Shown: positions 11,766-23,875, counted from the first letter of the stretch. The stretch is DNA of 64,000 nt from Siphonodentalium dalli (GCA_032622095.1 CP136061.1:134937587-135001586); one strand, 5' to 3'. Numbers and translations are program-made. The notes: generated from the sequence alone by a model not told the origin.

Positions 11766-11859
11766 GGGCTCATTATCATTGATATGGTATCTGGCACCAC
11801 GTCGCAGACATCTGACCATGGGTAATAAGTCTGATTGGGTCATGCTCACAAGGCATCGA

Positions 11860-12292
11860 TCAAATTGCCAGCTTTTCAAATCAGTCACAATGAGCAGCTA
11901 GCTTTTCAATGGCGATCACACTCGTCACTGTAGCCAGATTTTCATATCCACGTGCATGGGCCTATAATTATAATGACTTGTTTTGATGATCACAGTCTTG
12001 AGTATATGGATGAATGAAACACAACTTACATATAAGGGAAGAAATAATTAAATATTAGTTTATCATTTATCTAAGGTTTTCGACCAATGCCGTGAAATTA
12101 TTCGAGTTCTATTCCAATAGCTTAATAAATGGATTCCGAGCATTTTAGTCGCAGGTTCATGCAAACATATGTCGTCATACATCGCGTCAAATTACGACGG
12201 AAGTTGAAAAGCTATGGCTACAAATTTATGTTATTGCCTGTGAAAATCTGGCTATAATTGTGATCGATTTGAAAAGCTGGCTATACGGATAT
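11860..12292. repeat. Inverted repeat with a recurring 'ttgaaaagctggcta' motif
   Basis: Left segment 11,860-11,950 (gccagcttttcaaatc..., ...agattttca) is mirrored by 12,205-12,292 (tgaaaatctggctata..., gatttgaaaagctggc). The motif recurs two or three times within each arm. The loop is about 250 bases. Confidence 0.7.
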
Positions 12293-12550
12293 ATGACATA
12301 TTCATTGTGCCAATGACCCATCGGCGGTCAAACTCCATGTAAGTTTTATCTCCCTTGATGACTCGACAAGACCGATGCCACCGGTGACATCTTACCCACA
12401 TTTTGTGGATGTCCGCAAATATGCAGACACATTTTTCCCTGCTCAATCACAAAAATAGTCAACATATTTTGTGTAATTTCGTACACTAAATTTGGAAAGT
12501 CCCACTATAAAGCCACAAAAAAAAAACAATTCGCGCAATATACAGTGATT

Positions 12551-12797
12551 TGGTTCTCCTGTTATACGTCTTGTCGCTGAATGGCGGCCATATCGGATCC
12601 ATCTATATATATAGCCCCGTTCCGTTTTGTTTTCGTTTCCAAAGTTCTGGAGTAGCATTCGATATATGGAGCTTTTGATTATTCATGAATTCCATATATG
12701 GAATGCTATTCCAGAACTTTGGCCTGTAGCACGAACAAAACGGAACGGGACTGGATGGACCCAATATGGCCGCGACTCAGTGACAAGGCGTTACGGT
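12551..12797. repeat. Fold-back element, about 247 bp
   Basis: Left arm 12,551-12,673 and right arm 12,688-12,797 pair imperfectly. Shared blocks include ccgttccgttttgtt, ccaaagttctgga and tagcattc. The left arm carries a (TA)n stretch that the right lacks. The reading frames in it are by-products of the repeat. Confidence 0.8.
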
Positions 12798-13615
12798 ATT
12801 CTATCAACATTAATATCCGAACGCACATTCACGGACAACATCACGCATCAGTCAAATCAAACGTTATAATTGACTGCCATTTTTCTGAGTAGCAAGCGAA
12901 AATCGACACGATGACTTACCGCTCTAAATCTCTGTCAATAAGTTTTTAGTGAGGGTAGTCATCTCAAAGCACATGGAACACTTGAATTTGGGGGGGGGGG
13001 GGTCGCATTCGCCGATAATTGCTGGAAAAACCAGTACAGCGCTAAATATAGAAAACGACAGACTAGTACCCGATCATGCAGAAAGGAAATATGACGTTAT
13101 ATAGATGTATAGATTGTAGAGATTGGTAGAGATTGATCGGCGGTGACAACGGTATATAATTATATACATGTAAGTAGACTAGACGCATAATCTAGCAATG
13201 ACCCCCTGCTACGTTCGCCGTCATAAAACGGCATAACCTCATGGAGATGACACTTTGAGAATTTTTGCCCACACTCGAATGTGACACCTGCATTTAATTT
13301 GTTTCGTTTATTGTGGTTTATCGGCGTTTCAACCAATAGTCCATATCATGACGTTGTCAGTTACGTCAATTTGCGAATGAAGGAAATACCCCACAGAAGT
13401 TACACTGCACATAAAAACCACCGATACCATCAGATATCAACTGCCTAATACACACGAACCCGGCTACCTTCCCTGTTCGTGGGATCACAAATCCGCGTAT
13501 ATTGGGATTAGATCCAGCTTTGAAATCGCTGGACTATGAAAATACTTACCGAAGTCAAAAACACGTATCCCGCACATAAGCTATATATAGAAACGCTCTT
13601 TGTTTCCATCATATC
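12798..13615. other. No gene recognised; contains a G13 tract
   Basis: Holds a 13-base G run at 12,990-13,002 and otherwise unremarkable AT-rich sequence with stops in all frames. Confidence 0.5.
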
Positions 13616-13619
13616 ATGA

Positions 13620-13800
13620 ATCTATATATATATAAAGAGTAGGATCTGTCCGTCTGTTCGGATTTTTTCTCTCAGACCCCTAGACCGATTTCAACCAAAT
13701 TTGGTGTGGTGACTCTGGGTAACCTGGCGGAGGTTATAACGGCGTTAGTTTTTCTAAATTTTGATTTAAAAAAAACATTATATAAATAAATAAAGAGGCC
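13620..13800 (+). mobile_element. Dispersed repeat with CTGT tail, copy 2
   Basis: Reverse-complement relative of 3950-4140: tctatatatatataaagagtagga, gtccgtctgttcgga, caaatttggtgtggtgac and cggaggttataacggcgtt are shared. The presence of two copies in opposite orientations with the same ends shows a mobile family. Confidence 0.6.
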
Positions 13801-14149
13801 GATCACGATCGACATATGTTTAACCCATTCCTTGGCGATAGTAAATTGCTATGATCGAAATCATAATCTAGAGTTTTGATGTGGAATTATAAGTACACGG
13901 TTATGTACTAAAGTAGTACATGTACATACAAATGTACTTCCTAACACAACTTATTTGAATATATGGGTCAAAAGAGAAGGGTTAATTGGAATTTATGGAT
14001 CAAAAGAAATGGTTAATATAACATCTATAAATCCTGTCACAACTACCCTAGTGTAAGCAGTTCTATTGATGTTGTTGCAAATGAATATGTGACATATCAA
14101 AATAATATAGTTTCTTAATAATGGAAAAGGTTAAAAGACATGGAATAGA

Positions 14150-14545
14150 TAAAAGGGGTTAAACCCCCTATATTGGCTCTTGGTTCCCGAGAAGATGTTT
14201 ATATGAGTCTCAGTAATTTCAATGATTTAACAAAAAATATTATTTTGTTTGTTAAATTTAGCATGAAGTTCAATCTAAAAAATAAAAAAAATAAAACAAT
14301 TATGTTTTGTTTCGAATAAGGGCAATAATTCATTTAAAATAAATCGGATCAAACCCATATTCGAACTCGACCTGTATTTTGGGCTGAGTCACAAATAAAC
14401 AAAATCGGATCGGATAGAAAATGTTTGAGTTATCGCACCATGCGTGAAGTGTATACGGACGGACACAGACGGACGGCCGGACGGACGAACGAACGACGAG
14501 TGGTCAATCCGGACGTCGACACTATGTGTACCATACTATGCTACA
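14150..14545 (+). mobile_element. CGGA-tailed dispersed repeat
   Basis: It reads as a 'gggcaataattcat', 'ttcgaactcgacctgta', 'aaatcggatcgga' series that ends in an impure (CGGA/CGAA)n block at 14,458-14,500. I associate this arrangement with common molluscan interspersed repeats. That association is from memory of style and is not verified here. Confidence 0.4.
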
Positions 14546-14942
14546 CGAAAGGAGCTATTTTAATAGTTAGATGAGACACTTGGATGTTGCTGTTGTCGTG
14601 GGAAGCTGGAACCCGGAATATGTATACGCATTTAAAGAGACACATGCAAGGCACTCACATTGGGTTCATGCCATGAGCAAAAACATAATAAATATAGATA
14701 AACGTTGTTCTTATAGTCATTATTTAGTTCTCCGGTAACGGAATTTCGCGGATTGAAACCATCGTTATGTAAACTATACTGTTACAGTGATTTGTAAACA
14801 AATATCGCTAATCGTGTAGTAAACTAAAATATTTTAATCTGTATATTATTTTCATAATATATTTCAACGTTTACCGTCTATTTTGTATCCACCTTTGATA
14901 TCTTATTGGACTTTTATCGTTAATTCCACTGTAACAGCAATA

Positions 14943-15127
14943 TTTGCATAATAAATAGATAGAACGACACAGTTGTGTGAACTGATTAACGTTATTGCAC
15001 GAGTTTGTTGTGACGCGATGGTAAAACGAGAACCGGAGGTTCGAGTTTTACCTCGCGGCACGACAAACGAGTGCAATAACGTTAACATGTTCACACAACT
15101 GTGTTGTTCTATGTTTATTGCACACTC
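14943..15127. repeat. Long inverted repeat, 185 bp
   Basis: The best-paired core is 14,961-15,110: agaacgacacagttgtgtga mirrors tcacacaactgtgttgttct. The centre is near 15,035 (gtaaaacgagaaccggaggttcgagttttac). Pairing weakens outward to 14,943 and 15,127. The minus-strand frame over it is a repeat by-product. Confidence 0.85.
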
Positions 15128-16454
15128 TGAAGATTGCAGCTTGTAACATACTAACATTTAGGTCGATATTGTTGTATTTAATTTAACAAACATGTGCTTA
15201 TTGTAGAATATACCCCATAATTTAGCGAAGACATTTTATGTTAAAGTTGACGTCGCCAGTGACGTTGTTGACGTAATAGTTTTGTATTGTTCAAGAACAA
15301 TACACATTTTTTTATTGAACGTTTCAATTCTTCTGTATTTTGCTGTATTTCGCACACATAAGCCATTGGGTGTGCAATAATAGTTTTGACATAAGAAATC
15401 TCCATTATTACAGAATTATTAATAAAGAAAATAAGAACAAAGTCAATCAATTTTGTCATGTACTTGTTGTGGTATATAGTTGTTGTACAAACACACATTT
15501 TTGAACATAAATTTACCCACTGCGAGCGCCTTAATTCCCTTTAATGCAATTTTAAAAATCAGTTAGACATGATGCTGCATGAATTCCGAATCTCGTATCG
15601 AGCTTGCTTCAAATAAGTTAGTGGTGCAGATTTAAACACTTCCGATATATTGACCGCTCGTGCAAATGTGAGAAAATCGAACAAATTACTGGGTAATTAT
15701 GTGTCAATGCACGATCACTGTGATCATTATGACTGACCAAGCCTTGAAGTGGGATAGTCTTTATAATAGTGTATAATGCTCAGGTTTCTTTGTATGCTAA
15801 CCTAATATTACCCTGTGTTCTCTATGATTATAACATTGATCTTTCACTTTTCTGAGCTACAATTATTTCACACGAGAAATGAGAAGGATTGAACATTGTC
15901 AATATTCGAGCAGGCCATGCAAATGTGAATTATTGGGGACATTTAGATTAATAAGACCTCTAACGTCTCACGTCAAGAACAGCAGATTGTAATGCTCCTT
16001 GTCCGAGGTGGGAAACTATTATACAGTAATCAGCCAGCTATGTTCTATTTCCAAACGAATTCAGTGGAACACACCGCTGCGATTTAGTAAGTTGTCAATT
16101 CATGAGACGCGAAATGTGTCATATAGTAAAGACAATATCAAACAAGGCCGCTACTCGTACATAGCATTCACGCCTTGTGTTGTGGAGAGTTGATCAACAC
16201 ACTATTTAATTAATGTATGCATGTATATATATATACTAGGGAATAAAATAACACATTTAAGACCTATTCAATTTTTCTTCACAAACTTTCGACAACAAAG
16301 GGTAGTCTTCGTCGGAGATTAAATGAATCTGATATATAGTTGTTCTCCGGTTGGTCACAATCAGCAATGCCATATTTATCTATGGTAACTGTCGAGGGGT
16401 TCGGACACCCCTTCATCTTAGGTCAATTCGTTTTCAATTGTTCGAAGTTTTATG
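15128..16454. other. No gene recognised
   Basis: Several frames of 60-85 codons exist but none shows a family motif, signal peptide or splice context I trust. A short (TA)n lies at about 16,226. Confidence 0.5.
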
Positions 16455-16590
16455 CCTGGCACAACATCAGTTGAAAGTTTCAGATAGAATATAGGGTAAA
16501 ATTATTCAGACCTAAACTACCCCAACCAGTATTTTAGTGTGAAATATGGTGCTTTATTTTTGACTGAAATGGTCGTCAGTTGGCTATTGT
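16455..16590 (+). repeat. Dispersed 'acaacatcagttg...ccaaccagt' repeat, copy 1
   Basis: Shares the ordered blocks caacatcagt-gaaa-ttcag, ccaaccagt-tttagtgtgaaat and gtcagttgg with 49,485-49,605 (same strand) and 39,550-39,715 (opposite strand). This supports a dispersed family of at least three copies. Confidence 0.6.
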
Positions 16591-17720
16591 TGTATATACC
16601 CAAGTATATATGTCTGTTTGAATGATCATGCATTACTGCCTGCAGGATGGAAATTTCAATTGGAATGCTTGACGAATGTATCATTTGGAAAACGTCAACC
16701 CAATGTCGAGGGGGCAAATGCAATTTCCAGAACTTGAGCGGATTTGGGTCTGGCTCGATGGGTGGTTGCAGATGGAAATATTCACCTGATCACCCGTCCC
16801 AACGGTATATCTTCTGTTAAAACTCAAAGTTTTAGTTTATAAGCCATGGATTGGGGCCCAGCTATGAAATGAATGCACATTCTATACCCAATATGCATGT
16901 ATACTATAATGTTGCAAATATTCCAGATCTGCAACCGATTATTTAGTAGCCCAAATTGGTTGTGATACTCATGAGAGCAATTCAGCAATAAAACACAATG
17001 CTATAAAAATAAAGAAAACGTACACAGATAGGGGCATAAGCTAAGGCTACATTCACAAAGCAGACGAAATCGCTTTGCAAGTTTTTCGTTGATGGCAATC
17101 TGTTGTGCTTTTTTAATGATACATTTTGGAAGTACAGAATACGTGTTATCTATTGTTTTATCGCTTATTAGAGCGACGACTATATCAATCACGAAGAATA
17201 ATGTCAGTTGTATAACAACGTCAAAAAAATAATATACCTCACTGCGCATGTAGTACGAAGTTGGAAATGTGCATTTTACCAGTAGTTTGTCGTTCATACC
17301 CTCACATATATACTGGGCCCAAACTCGACGAATTACCTGCAAAATTGCTAGTGTGTGAACTTACACTTATATACAATTCAATTCAATTCAGTGAACGGGA
17401 ATTATGTGAAAAGTATTATCTTTGTCTGGCCTGATTTGATAAGAAGCGCGCATATGGAAATCATATGGTAGGAATCTGATTGATATACTATTATATCCGA
17501 TAAGGTCGTGGCATCTCTTTATAACATTGCGATATTTGTCCGGCTCTACACTATAATCACACGTCCGCACGTTCCTCGACAATCTGACATAGAGGCAAAC
17601 GAACAAGTCCCGATCAATCCGAGTAGATTTCTTTGAATGGTTCTTCGATCTGCTAATCCGGCATACTCAACGCGATCAAAATAAAGGGGAAATAAGGCAT
17701 TCGCAGTGGAGACGCGCGTG
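16591..17720. other. No gene recognised
   Basis: Contains an (ATTCA)n microsatellite at about 17,376-17,391 and nothing else supported. The 113-codon minus-strand frame at 17,001-17,342 has a hydrophobic stretch but no recognised family. Confidence 0.45.
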
Positions 17721-17938
17721 TACAGTAATGCTCTAATTAATCGACTGCTTAACCACAGCAGAATTATGGGTAACTTTTCAGGAATTAGTCGGAAATATAG
17801 CTTGTTGCCATTCATCGGAAAGCTCTCGGTGAGAGCTTTCCGATGAATGGTAACAAGCCATATTTCCGACTAAATCCTGAAAAGTTACCCATAATTCTGC
17901 TGTGTTTAAGGAGTCGATTACTTGGGGCATTACTGTAA
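17721..17938. repeat. Near-perfect palindrome, about 218 bp
   Basis: Arms of about 105 bases are centred near 17,829, where gaaagctctcggtgagagctttc forms the tip. One arm is also present alone at 1176-1280. With almost no spacer it would form a cruciform or a long hairpin RNA. Confidence 0.9.
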
Positions 17939-18129
17939 GTCGGTACAATCATCATCACAAAAACATGGAGAAGTAGATGAATATTAGTCTTATATTTACT
18001 ATAATATTGACAACTCTCTCCAGTAAAGAACTTTGCATGTTGAAACCATTTTTATGTACACATTGCTGTTACAATATCAACAAACATCACCGATAGTAAA
18101 CGCAATTCTAATATATTGGCTGACAATCT

Positions 18130-19070
18130 GGGGATTTTCAACTTAGATTTTCCAACTGCACTCCGTTGAACCCGACCCAATTTCCCCAAGTCCCCTGAAA
18201 TCGCATTCCGGACAACCTCATATGCTTGAACATTTTCCAACTGATGGCCATTTGTGTCCACAGATTTGATCCAAAGCAGGGAAATATGCCGCTTTTCGTT
18301 TAAGGAGGAGATGCACGTTTTACATAAATCCAGCCAAACATGGCAAGAGATTTTCAACAAAGATAATATCTCTGGATATATCTGGCGAAAACTCTTGAAT
18401 TTCACATATCATCATCTTCATTGAATATAGAAACTGAGCAATTATTTCGTTACCAAGAACTGCTAGAATAATTAATAATGTCACTCAACACTCCAATCAC
18501 CAAAATAGCTTATGTCATGGCATTATGAGAGAAGGCTTCATTTGTATTATAATGTTGAGTTAGATTTTTAATTACATAATATAGCACCATATACCCCCAT
18601 AAGTATTATAATGAAGAATAAAGCAGTCGCACACATTCCAGCCCAATGACAACAAATGTTGATATGCAGTGTGGTCCATTCAAGCAGGGAACAATCAATT
18701 GGAATTAGGCCACAGTTTTAAGATATATATGGTGGTCAGTTTTAAGTTGGTTATGAACCCATGACCCAGAACTTATCTCAGCCCAATGTTTCACTGATTG
18801 ACAGGCATGACATGAACATTCTCAAATTTAGAACATTATTTATGGGTAGTTGCCTTTTTAATTGAAAATAATCATTAAATTTCATGAATCAAGAAAAATT
18901 TAATATCCACTCATGATATTCAGATATAATATCATGGATATATGAACTGCACTTTTGAAAACAATATCTTTTACAGAAGTCCTTGGTACCGGGAAACAGT
19001 GAAATTTAAAAATATTTTTCAGGAATTCCAGGAAGTTTTGGCAAAATGTGCGTCTGACCCTTAAAAACAA
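18130..19070 (-). repeat. Diverged, interrupted copy of the 4.6-5.05 kb repeat
   Basis: The part at 18,360-18,490 and the part at 18,940-19,065 align with consecutive parts of 4600-5055. About 450 bases lie between them here, consistent with a later insertion into the older repeat. Confidence 0.5.
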
Positions 19071-19907
19071 CAGATCGCACAACTAAACATTGGATGGAAA
19101 ACCAAACTATCCGAATAATTTCAACCTGTTTTGGTCTGACAGTTTTAACTAATGTTGTGTCAGACATAATTTCCAACCAAATTGTTGGGGAGGGGTGGGA
19201 ATAACATCATAACGCCTTGTCACCACGTCCCTATTTATTGGTTTCCATTCCACGAATGACATGGTGGGTTTTCGTCACACCCATATACGGCATGGAATCC
19301 AACGAGTTTGAAATGTCTTTGCATATCGATATATATCCAAAAGGCAATTAAAAGCGCCACCAACGGAATTTGCTGTCGGCTATCTCTTCTGCGGTTTTAG
19401 GCGACGAAATCATGCTTTACAGCTTATCATTAATTCCCTATTCGAACTTCTCTCCGTGTGTTATTTTACGTTTACTGACCAATTAGTTGATGTTAATGTT
19501 GAGTAAATGTTTGTGTTCCTTGTGACGTCATATCCGCCTACTTCTACTGAATTGTTCGATCTCACCCGAGTTTTTACGTGGGCTACTGTTTACGAGCTGG
19601 TCATCTGGACCTGAGTTCATGATTTATTGTAGCCTAAACGGGCTCGGTCTCGCACATTGTACTCCCACAACCGCAACGTCATGATGGATATAATTGTTTT
19701 GTAAATATGCACACAACTGTTTCGTCCGGTATTAACTGTATTTTTGGCGTCAGATTTAGCCAAATTATCTGGAAAATGAAAATGATGACTCGCAAATTAA
19801 GGGTGCTCAATTTTGGGATTGGCATTTCGAAAGAGTCGAGTAATTCCCAATATTGTGACTCGCACCACCCGCTATAATTATCGATGATGTCAGAATAACG
19901 TGAATGT
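19071..19907. other. No gene recognised
   Basis: Unremarkable sequence with stops in all frames and no repeat family that I could match elsewhere in the window. Confidence 0.45.
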
Positions 19908-20222
19908 TTCCAACAAGCATTGAAATAGTGTGCCTGTCATTTGCAGAATGAGGTCCCCAGAGGGTGAATTTAGTGATGCTACCCCGCATAGCGGGCTAGC
20001 ATAACCAAATTCACCCTCTGGGGACCTCATTCTGTTTAACTCAGCAGAATGATGTCCCCAGAGGGTGAATTTGGTGATGCTAGCCAGCTATGCGGGGTAG
20101 CATCACTAAATTCACCCTCTGTGTGATGCTAGCCAGCTATGCGGGGTGGCATCACTAAATTCACCCTCTGGGGACCTCATTCTGCAAATGACAGGCACAC
20201 TATTTCAAGGCTTGGTTTCCAA
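19908..20222. repeat. Nested palindromic repeat cluster
   Basis: The outer arms (gaaatagtgtgcctgtcat and its complement) enclose several copies of a hairpin unit: cagaatgaggtccccagagg, gtgaattta/tggtgatgcta, then a ccccgcatagc tip and its mirror. The unit occurs about three times in alternating orientation, giving multiple alternative folds. A diverged single hairpin is at 26,831-26,927. The minus-strand frame at 19,807-19,989 is a by-product. Confidence 0.9.
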
Positions 20223-20975
20223 TCTGGAAGTGATTGCCCCTAAACACAATCGTGATATGTCACGTTAACGTCGTGAGAACACTGAGGCTATGGCAATCCA
20301 CAGCATGATCATGGAATATATAGGAAGTGGATCTTCTGGCGTTGACCGAGACCTGGATAAATGTGGTGATACAGTGATGTTACCATGTGCCCCCATATAT
20401 AGGTTCACACGAATAACTGCCTTATTGTGTATATATAACATTTAATTAATCACCCATGTATATTATGAAGCGCCTATGAACACAATTTCACGATGGACAT
20501 ACGAGGAGTTTGAGGGAGAAATTGCTCAGCTTTTTTCGTGTGGAAACAACATTTTCCCGACGTTCCCATGACTAATAAGACGTTTGAAATATGGGCGTCT
20601 TATATAGAAATAAAGCTAATAGCTTGACAGATACAAGAATATGACTCACATGCATGTAGTGGCAAGTTATCACAAAATAGACGAAGAAGTTTGCAATAGT
20701 CGGTATCTGGAGGCACATTAAACAGAACATACACAATGTAAGACAGAATATTGACAACGAAAGACAGAGCGTAGACAATGTAAGACAGATCATAGAAAAT
20801 TTACCACACATACAACCGCAGCGTGCATGAGACACCACAATAGCAACAGAATCCATATCATAATAAACACGACGAGATACAGGACCAGCCCGTGGAGCCG
20901 ATATCAAGTGTACCACAGACACAATGGTGTAAAACTTATCAATGACAATACATGTATCACTTATATCAGTGAACT
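20223..20975. other. No gene recognised
   Basis: A minus-strand frame of 116 codons at 20,572-20,922 has a Leu/Cys-rich central repeat (CLTLS/CLSLS/CLTLC). It comes from degenerate 'gacaatgtaagacaga' tandem units at about 20,730-20,795, so it looks repeat-derived. Confidence 0.5.
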
Positions 20976-21768
20976 TGACAGGTGTGTGAAGTTAGTTGAA
21001 CGTTGGATATTCAACGGACATTCGCGTGAAGTTAGTTGAACGTTGGACGTTGAATATTCAAAATATATATTTTTTTCGTTTTATGCATGAGGGGTGCGCC
21101 ATGAGTCAAATTCGTGCTCTCCCACTCAAACTTCGTCCGAAATTCCGCGCTTTTCCTGTTTTCCAGACCATAGCTGGACTTAGAAAATTTACACTTATAT
21201 TTATACACGACATATAGCGATAGAGGGCGCAGGCTGTATTGACGAGCCGATTGAGCTGAAATTTGGTAATTATAGTCACTCCCATATACGAGAAGTGCAC
21301 ATGCCAATCTACAATACCAGACATGGTCAGCTTCATGCCTTTTGAATATCGAACACCATATCTGGACTGAAAATTTCGGCTAACATATCAACAACAACAA
21401 AAATCGCAGTTTCCTGATTGCACCAGGAGACTTCTCTCTCTATATATAGACCTAATTCGTGCTCTCCCACTCACAAATTTTTCACTTTTTTTTAGCCGAA
21501 ATTTTATTTCAAGTTGGATATTCAACAGACATTCAACGGATATTCGCGTGAAGTTAGTTGGACGTAATAAGTGTAAGTCCAGCTATGGTCTGGAAAACAG
21601 GAAAAGCGCGGAATTTCGGACGAAGTTTGAGTGGGAGAGCACGAATTGGACTCATGGCGCACCCCTCTTGCATAAAACGAATTTTTTTTTGAATACCCAA
21701 CGTCCAACTAACTTCACGCGAATGTCCGTTGAATATCCAACGTCCAACTAACTTCACATACCTGAACT
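20976..21768. repeat. Large inverted repeat, about 200 bp arms
   Basis: Left arm 20,980-21,190 and right arm 21,571-21,768 pair closely. Shared blocks include gaagttagttg-acgttgga, ctcatggcgcacccctc, cgtgctctcccactcaaact and ttttccagaccatagctgga. The loop is about 380 bases and carries a further copy of the terminal motif at 21,513-21,565 (gttggatattcaacagacat). This is typical of a fold-back or MITE-type element. The overlapping frames of up to 125 codons in both directions are by-products of symmetry. Confidence 0.9.
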
Positions 21769-21959
21769 TGACAACAATGCGTCTATCCACGACGATAATT
21801 ATGTCCAAGAGATCGAATGAAGATTCAGTTGTCAGCTTCAGAGAGGTGTAGAAGGCAGAGATCCCTTGCATGCCTAATCTGAATAAGAATAATGTTGTTA
21901 GAAAGCTAATAAATTTGGCAAACAAAAGCAATATGTATAATATTGAACAGACACCGAAT

Positions 21960-23230
21960 GAGCATAACAGAGATAAATACTGTCCTATACATTGCCGCTA
22001 AACTCATATCTGAGAAGGTGGATGCAAAGGTTCAACCACACAAGCAAACTAAAAATCAAAAACCAAAGTGGAAGGTGTGAATAAAGAATAGATTTATCAA
22101 CACTAACTGAGTTGAAAAATGGAAAATTAAATGAACAGGAAGAAGTGGTTGAAACACTCAAAAAAAAAATCCAGGTAAAGTCACAGCGAATACGTAGATA
22201 CGAAAGAAGAAATTTGGACAGAACAAGACATTTGCTAATAACACCCCCAAGAAGTTTTATACAGATTTATGAATGAAACTAAAATAACAATTACAATGCC
22301 TCCCGGCAAAGTAGAACTAGAAACATTCTGGAAGGGCATATGGGATAGGAACGAGACACATAATGCTGAAGCTGAATGGATCACAAAAGAAGTTGAGAGA
22401 AATGCGGATATCGGTGGACAGTACTGGCATGATATTACACAAGAAGAAGTATTGTATGCTATCATCAAAACGCACAACTGGAAAGCAGCTGGAAGCCTGG
22501 AATAGACAATATACAATATAATTATTGGTTGAAACAGTTTACAACATGCCATCCACACATTGCAAGATCGTTCAGTGACTTAATAACCAAACCTGACGAA
22601 ACACCAGACTGGTTAGTAAAAGGAGTCAAATTTTTTTCTCCCCGAACCTAGTGACACATCAAATCCGAAAAATTATCGACTCATCACGTGCTTACCTACT
22701 CCTTACAAAATTCTCACATCCGTTCTAACTGAGAGACTGAATCAATATCTCTCCCATAACAATCATGCCAAAGTAGCAGAAAGGTTGTTGTACAGGAAGC
22801 ATGGGCTGCAAGGATCAGCTCACAACACAATTGTGATGGAGCACTACCACAACACAAAGATAGACTTGAGCACCGCATGGGTCGACTATATAAATGCATT
22901 TGATAGTGTTCCTCATAGTTGGATCGTACAGTCACTCATGATTTATATAGCTAATTCAACCATGATCAATTTCCTGGACAATGCCATGCTAAAATGGCAA
23001 ACAACATTGCATTTGACACAGCGATTGTGATATTGTATCGGGTGACATTCGCATTAGAAGTAGCATCTTCAAGGAGATTCGTTGCCCCCTCTTGTTTTGC
23101 GTCATCCTTTTCCAACTGAGCTCTGAGATCAACTCGCTGAATACTGGGTACTCCATCGGGGGAGACAAAACTAACACACCTGTTTTATATGGACCAATCT
23201 CAACAAAGCAATTAACTGTCTGAAAACATG
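21960..23230 (+). pseudogene. Decayed LINE fragment, R2/NeSL-like reverse transcriptase
   Basis: A broken + strand coding trace begins near 21,985 (LISEKVDAKVQPHKQTKNQK, KVKSQRIRRYERR). It continues with FWKGIWDRNETHNAEAEWI at about 22,325-22,385, then NPKNYRLITCLPTPYKILTS at about 22,660-22,720. RT motif A follows as AWVDYINAFDSVPHSW near 22,875-22,925. A degraded motif B region (IRSSIFKEIRCPLLFC) follows at about 23,050-23,100. The expected catalytic Asp-Asp is not found: the corresponding place reads LYGPISTKQL. Several frameshifts and stops interrupt it. The HNxxAEWI and WxDYxxAFDSVPHSW pattern is what I associate with restriction-like-endonuclease LINEs (R2/NeSL group). That clade call is from memory and tentative; the RT identity is firm. 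Both ends are truncated. Confidence 0.7.
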
Positions 23231-23267
23231 TATGACGCGCTGTAAAGATACGGTATAGCGTTGGTGG

Positions 23268-23335
23268 TGGGTTCGACCACACAAGCAAACTACAAATCAG
23301 GAACCAAAGTAGGTGTGAATAAAGAAAACAAATTG
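23268..23335 (+). repeat. Second copy of a 65 bp piece of the preceding LINE
   Basis: The stretch ttcgaccacacaagcaaact to gtgtgaataaagaa matches 22,031-22,095 with few differences. It is a piece of the same LINE family repeated just after the first fragment ends, so it is either an independent insertion or a rearrangement. Confidence 0.7.
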
Positions 23336-23339
23336 GGAT

Positions 23340-23790
23340 CCAAACGAGTCTTCGCTCGTAACCAAAAACTATAACCGAAATTTTGTTCCATATTTTGTAA
23401 CCAGTAGGTTCTGAACACGATTATTGGTTTCACACGATGAAACCAATTTGTAAACTAGTAGGTTCTGAACACTCTGTTTGGTTTCTCCCTTCAAAACCGA
23501 ATGATTCTCTTTCTTTGGAACCAAACGATTCTTCCTTTAGAACCAAATGATTCATCCTCTAGAACAAAATGAAGTACCAGATGATTATTTATTGACACTC
23601 CATGAATAGCAAACATTATATGTGAGACAAGTGGACCAACAATATACCTGTGGTGCAGATATATTACTAATTACACAACACAGACGTCTTGGATATTGAT
23701 ATTACTATTGATAAATGATTGACGAGTTATTTAAACCAAGTTCAATCTGAATATCCAACCATGAGAGTCAGTCTCACAGTCACTATGTAT
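23340..23790. repeat. Short 'gaaccaaatgattc' repeats and a segment duplicated at 24.24 kb
   Basis: From 23,390 to 23,580 the motif gaaccaaa(c/t)gattc recurs four or five times. Segment 23,687-23,782 (cttggatattgat..., agttatttaaacca...) is repeated at about 24,238-24,322, on the other side of the TTAA-flanked element. No gene. Confidence 0.55.
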
Positions 23791-23875
23791 TTAAACTCCC
23801 AATGTAGCAACCGTTATCTATATGAGACAAGTGGACCAACCATGGCTTGAATGCATATATATTAAAGTGATGTGA

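Noticed and set aside
14458-14500. (CGGA)n block as an independent microsatellite gene-regulatory site
   Set aside because: Better explained as the tail of the dispersed repeat that precedes it.
16226-16330. Possible Penelope-type 3' end on the minus strand (gacgaagact...ttattccctag)
   Set aside because: Only a loose resemblance, and no upstream RT sequence on the minus strand.
21554-21931. 125-codon minus-strand ORF and partner frames at 21,032-21,336
   Set aside because: They come from the two arms of one inverted repeat, which explains their shared peptides.
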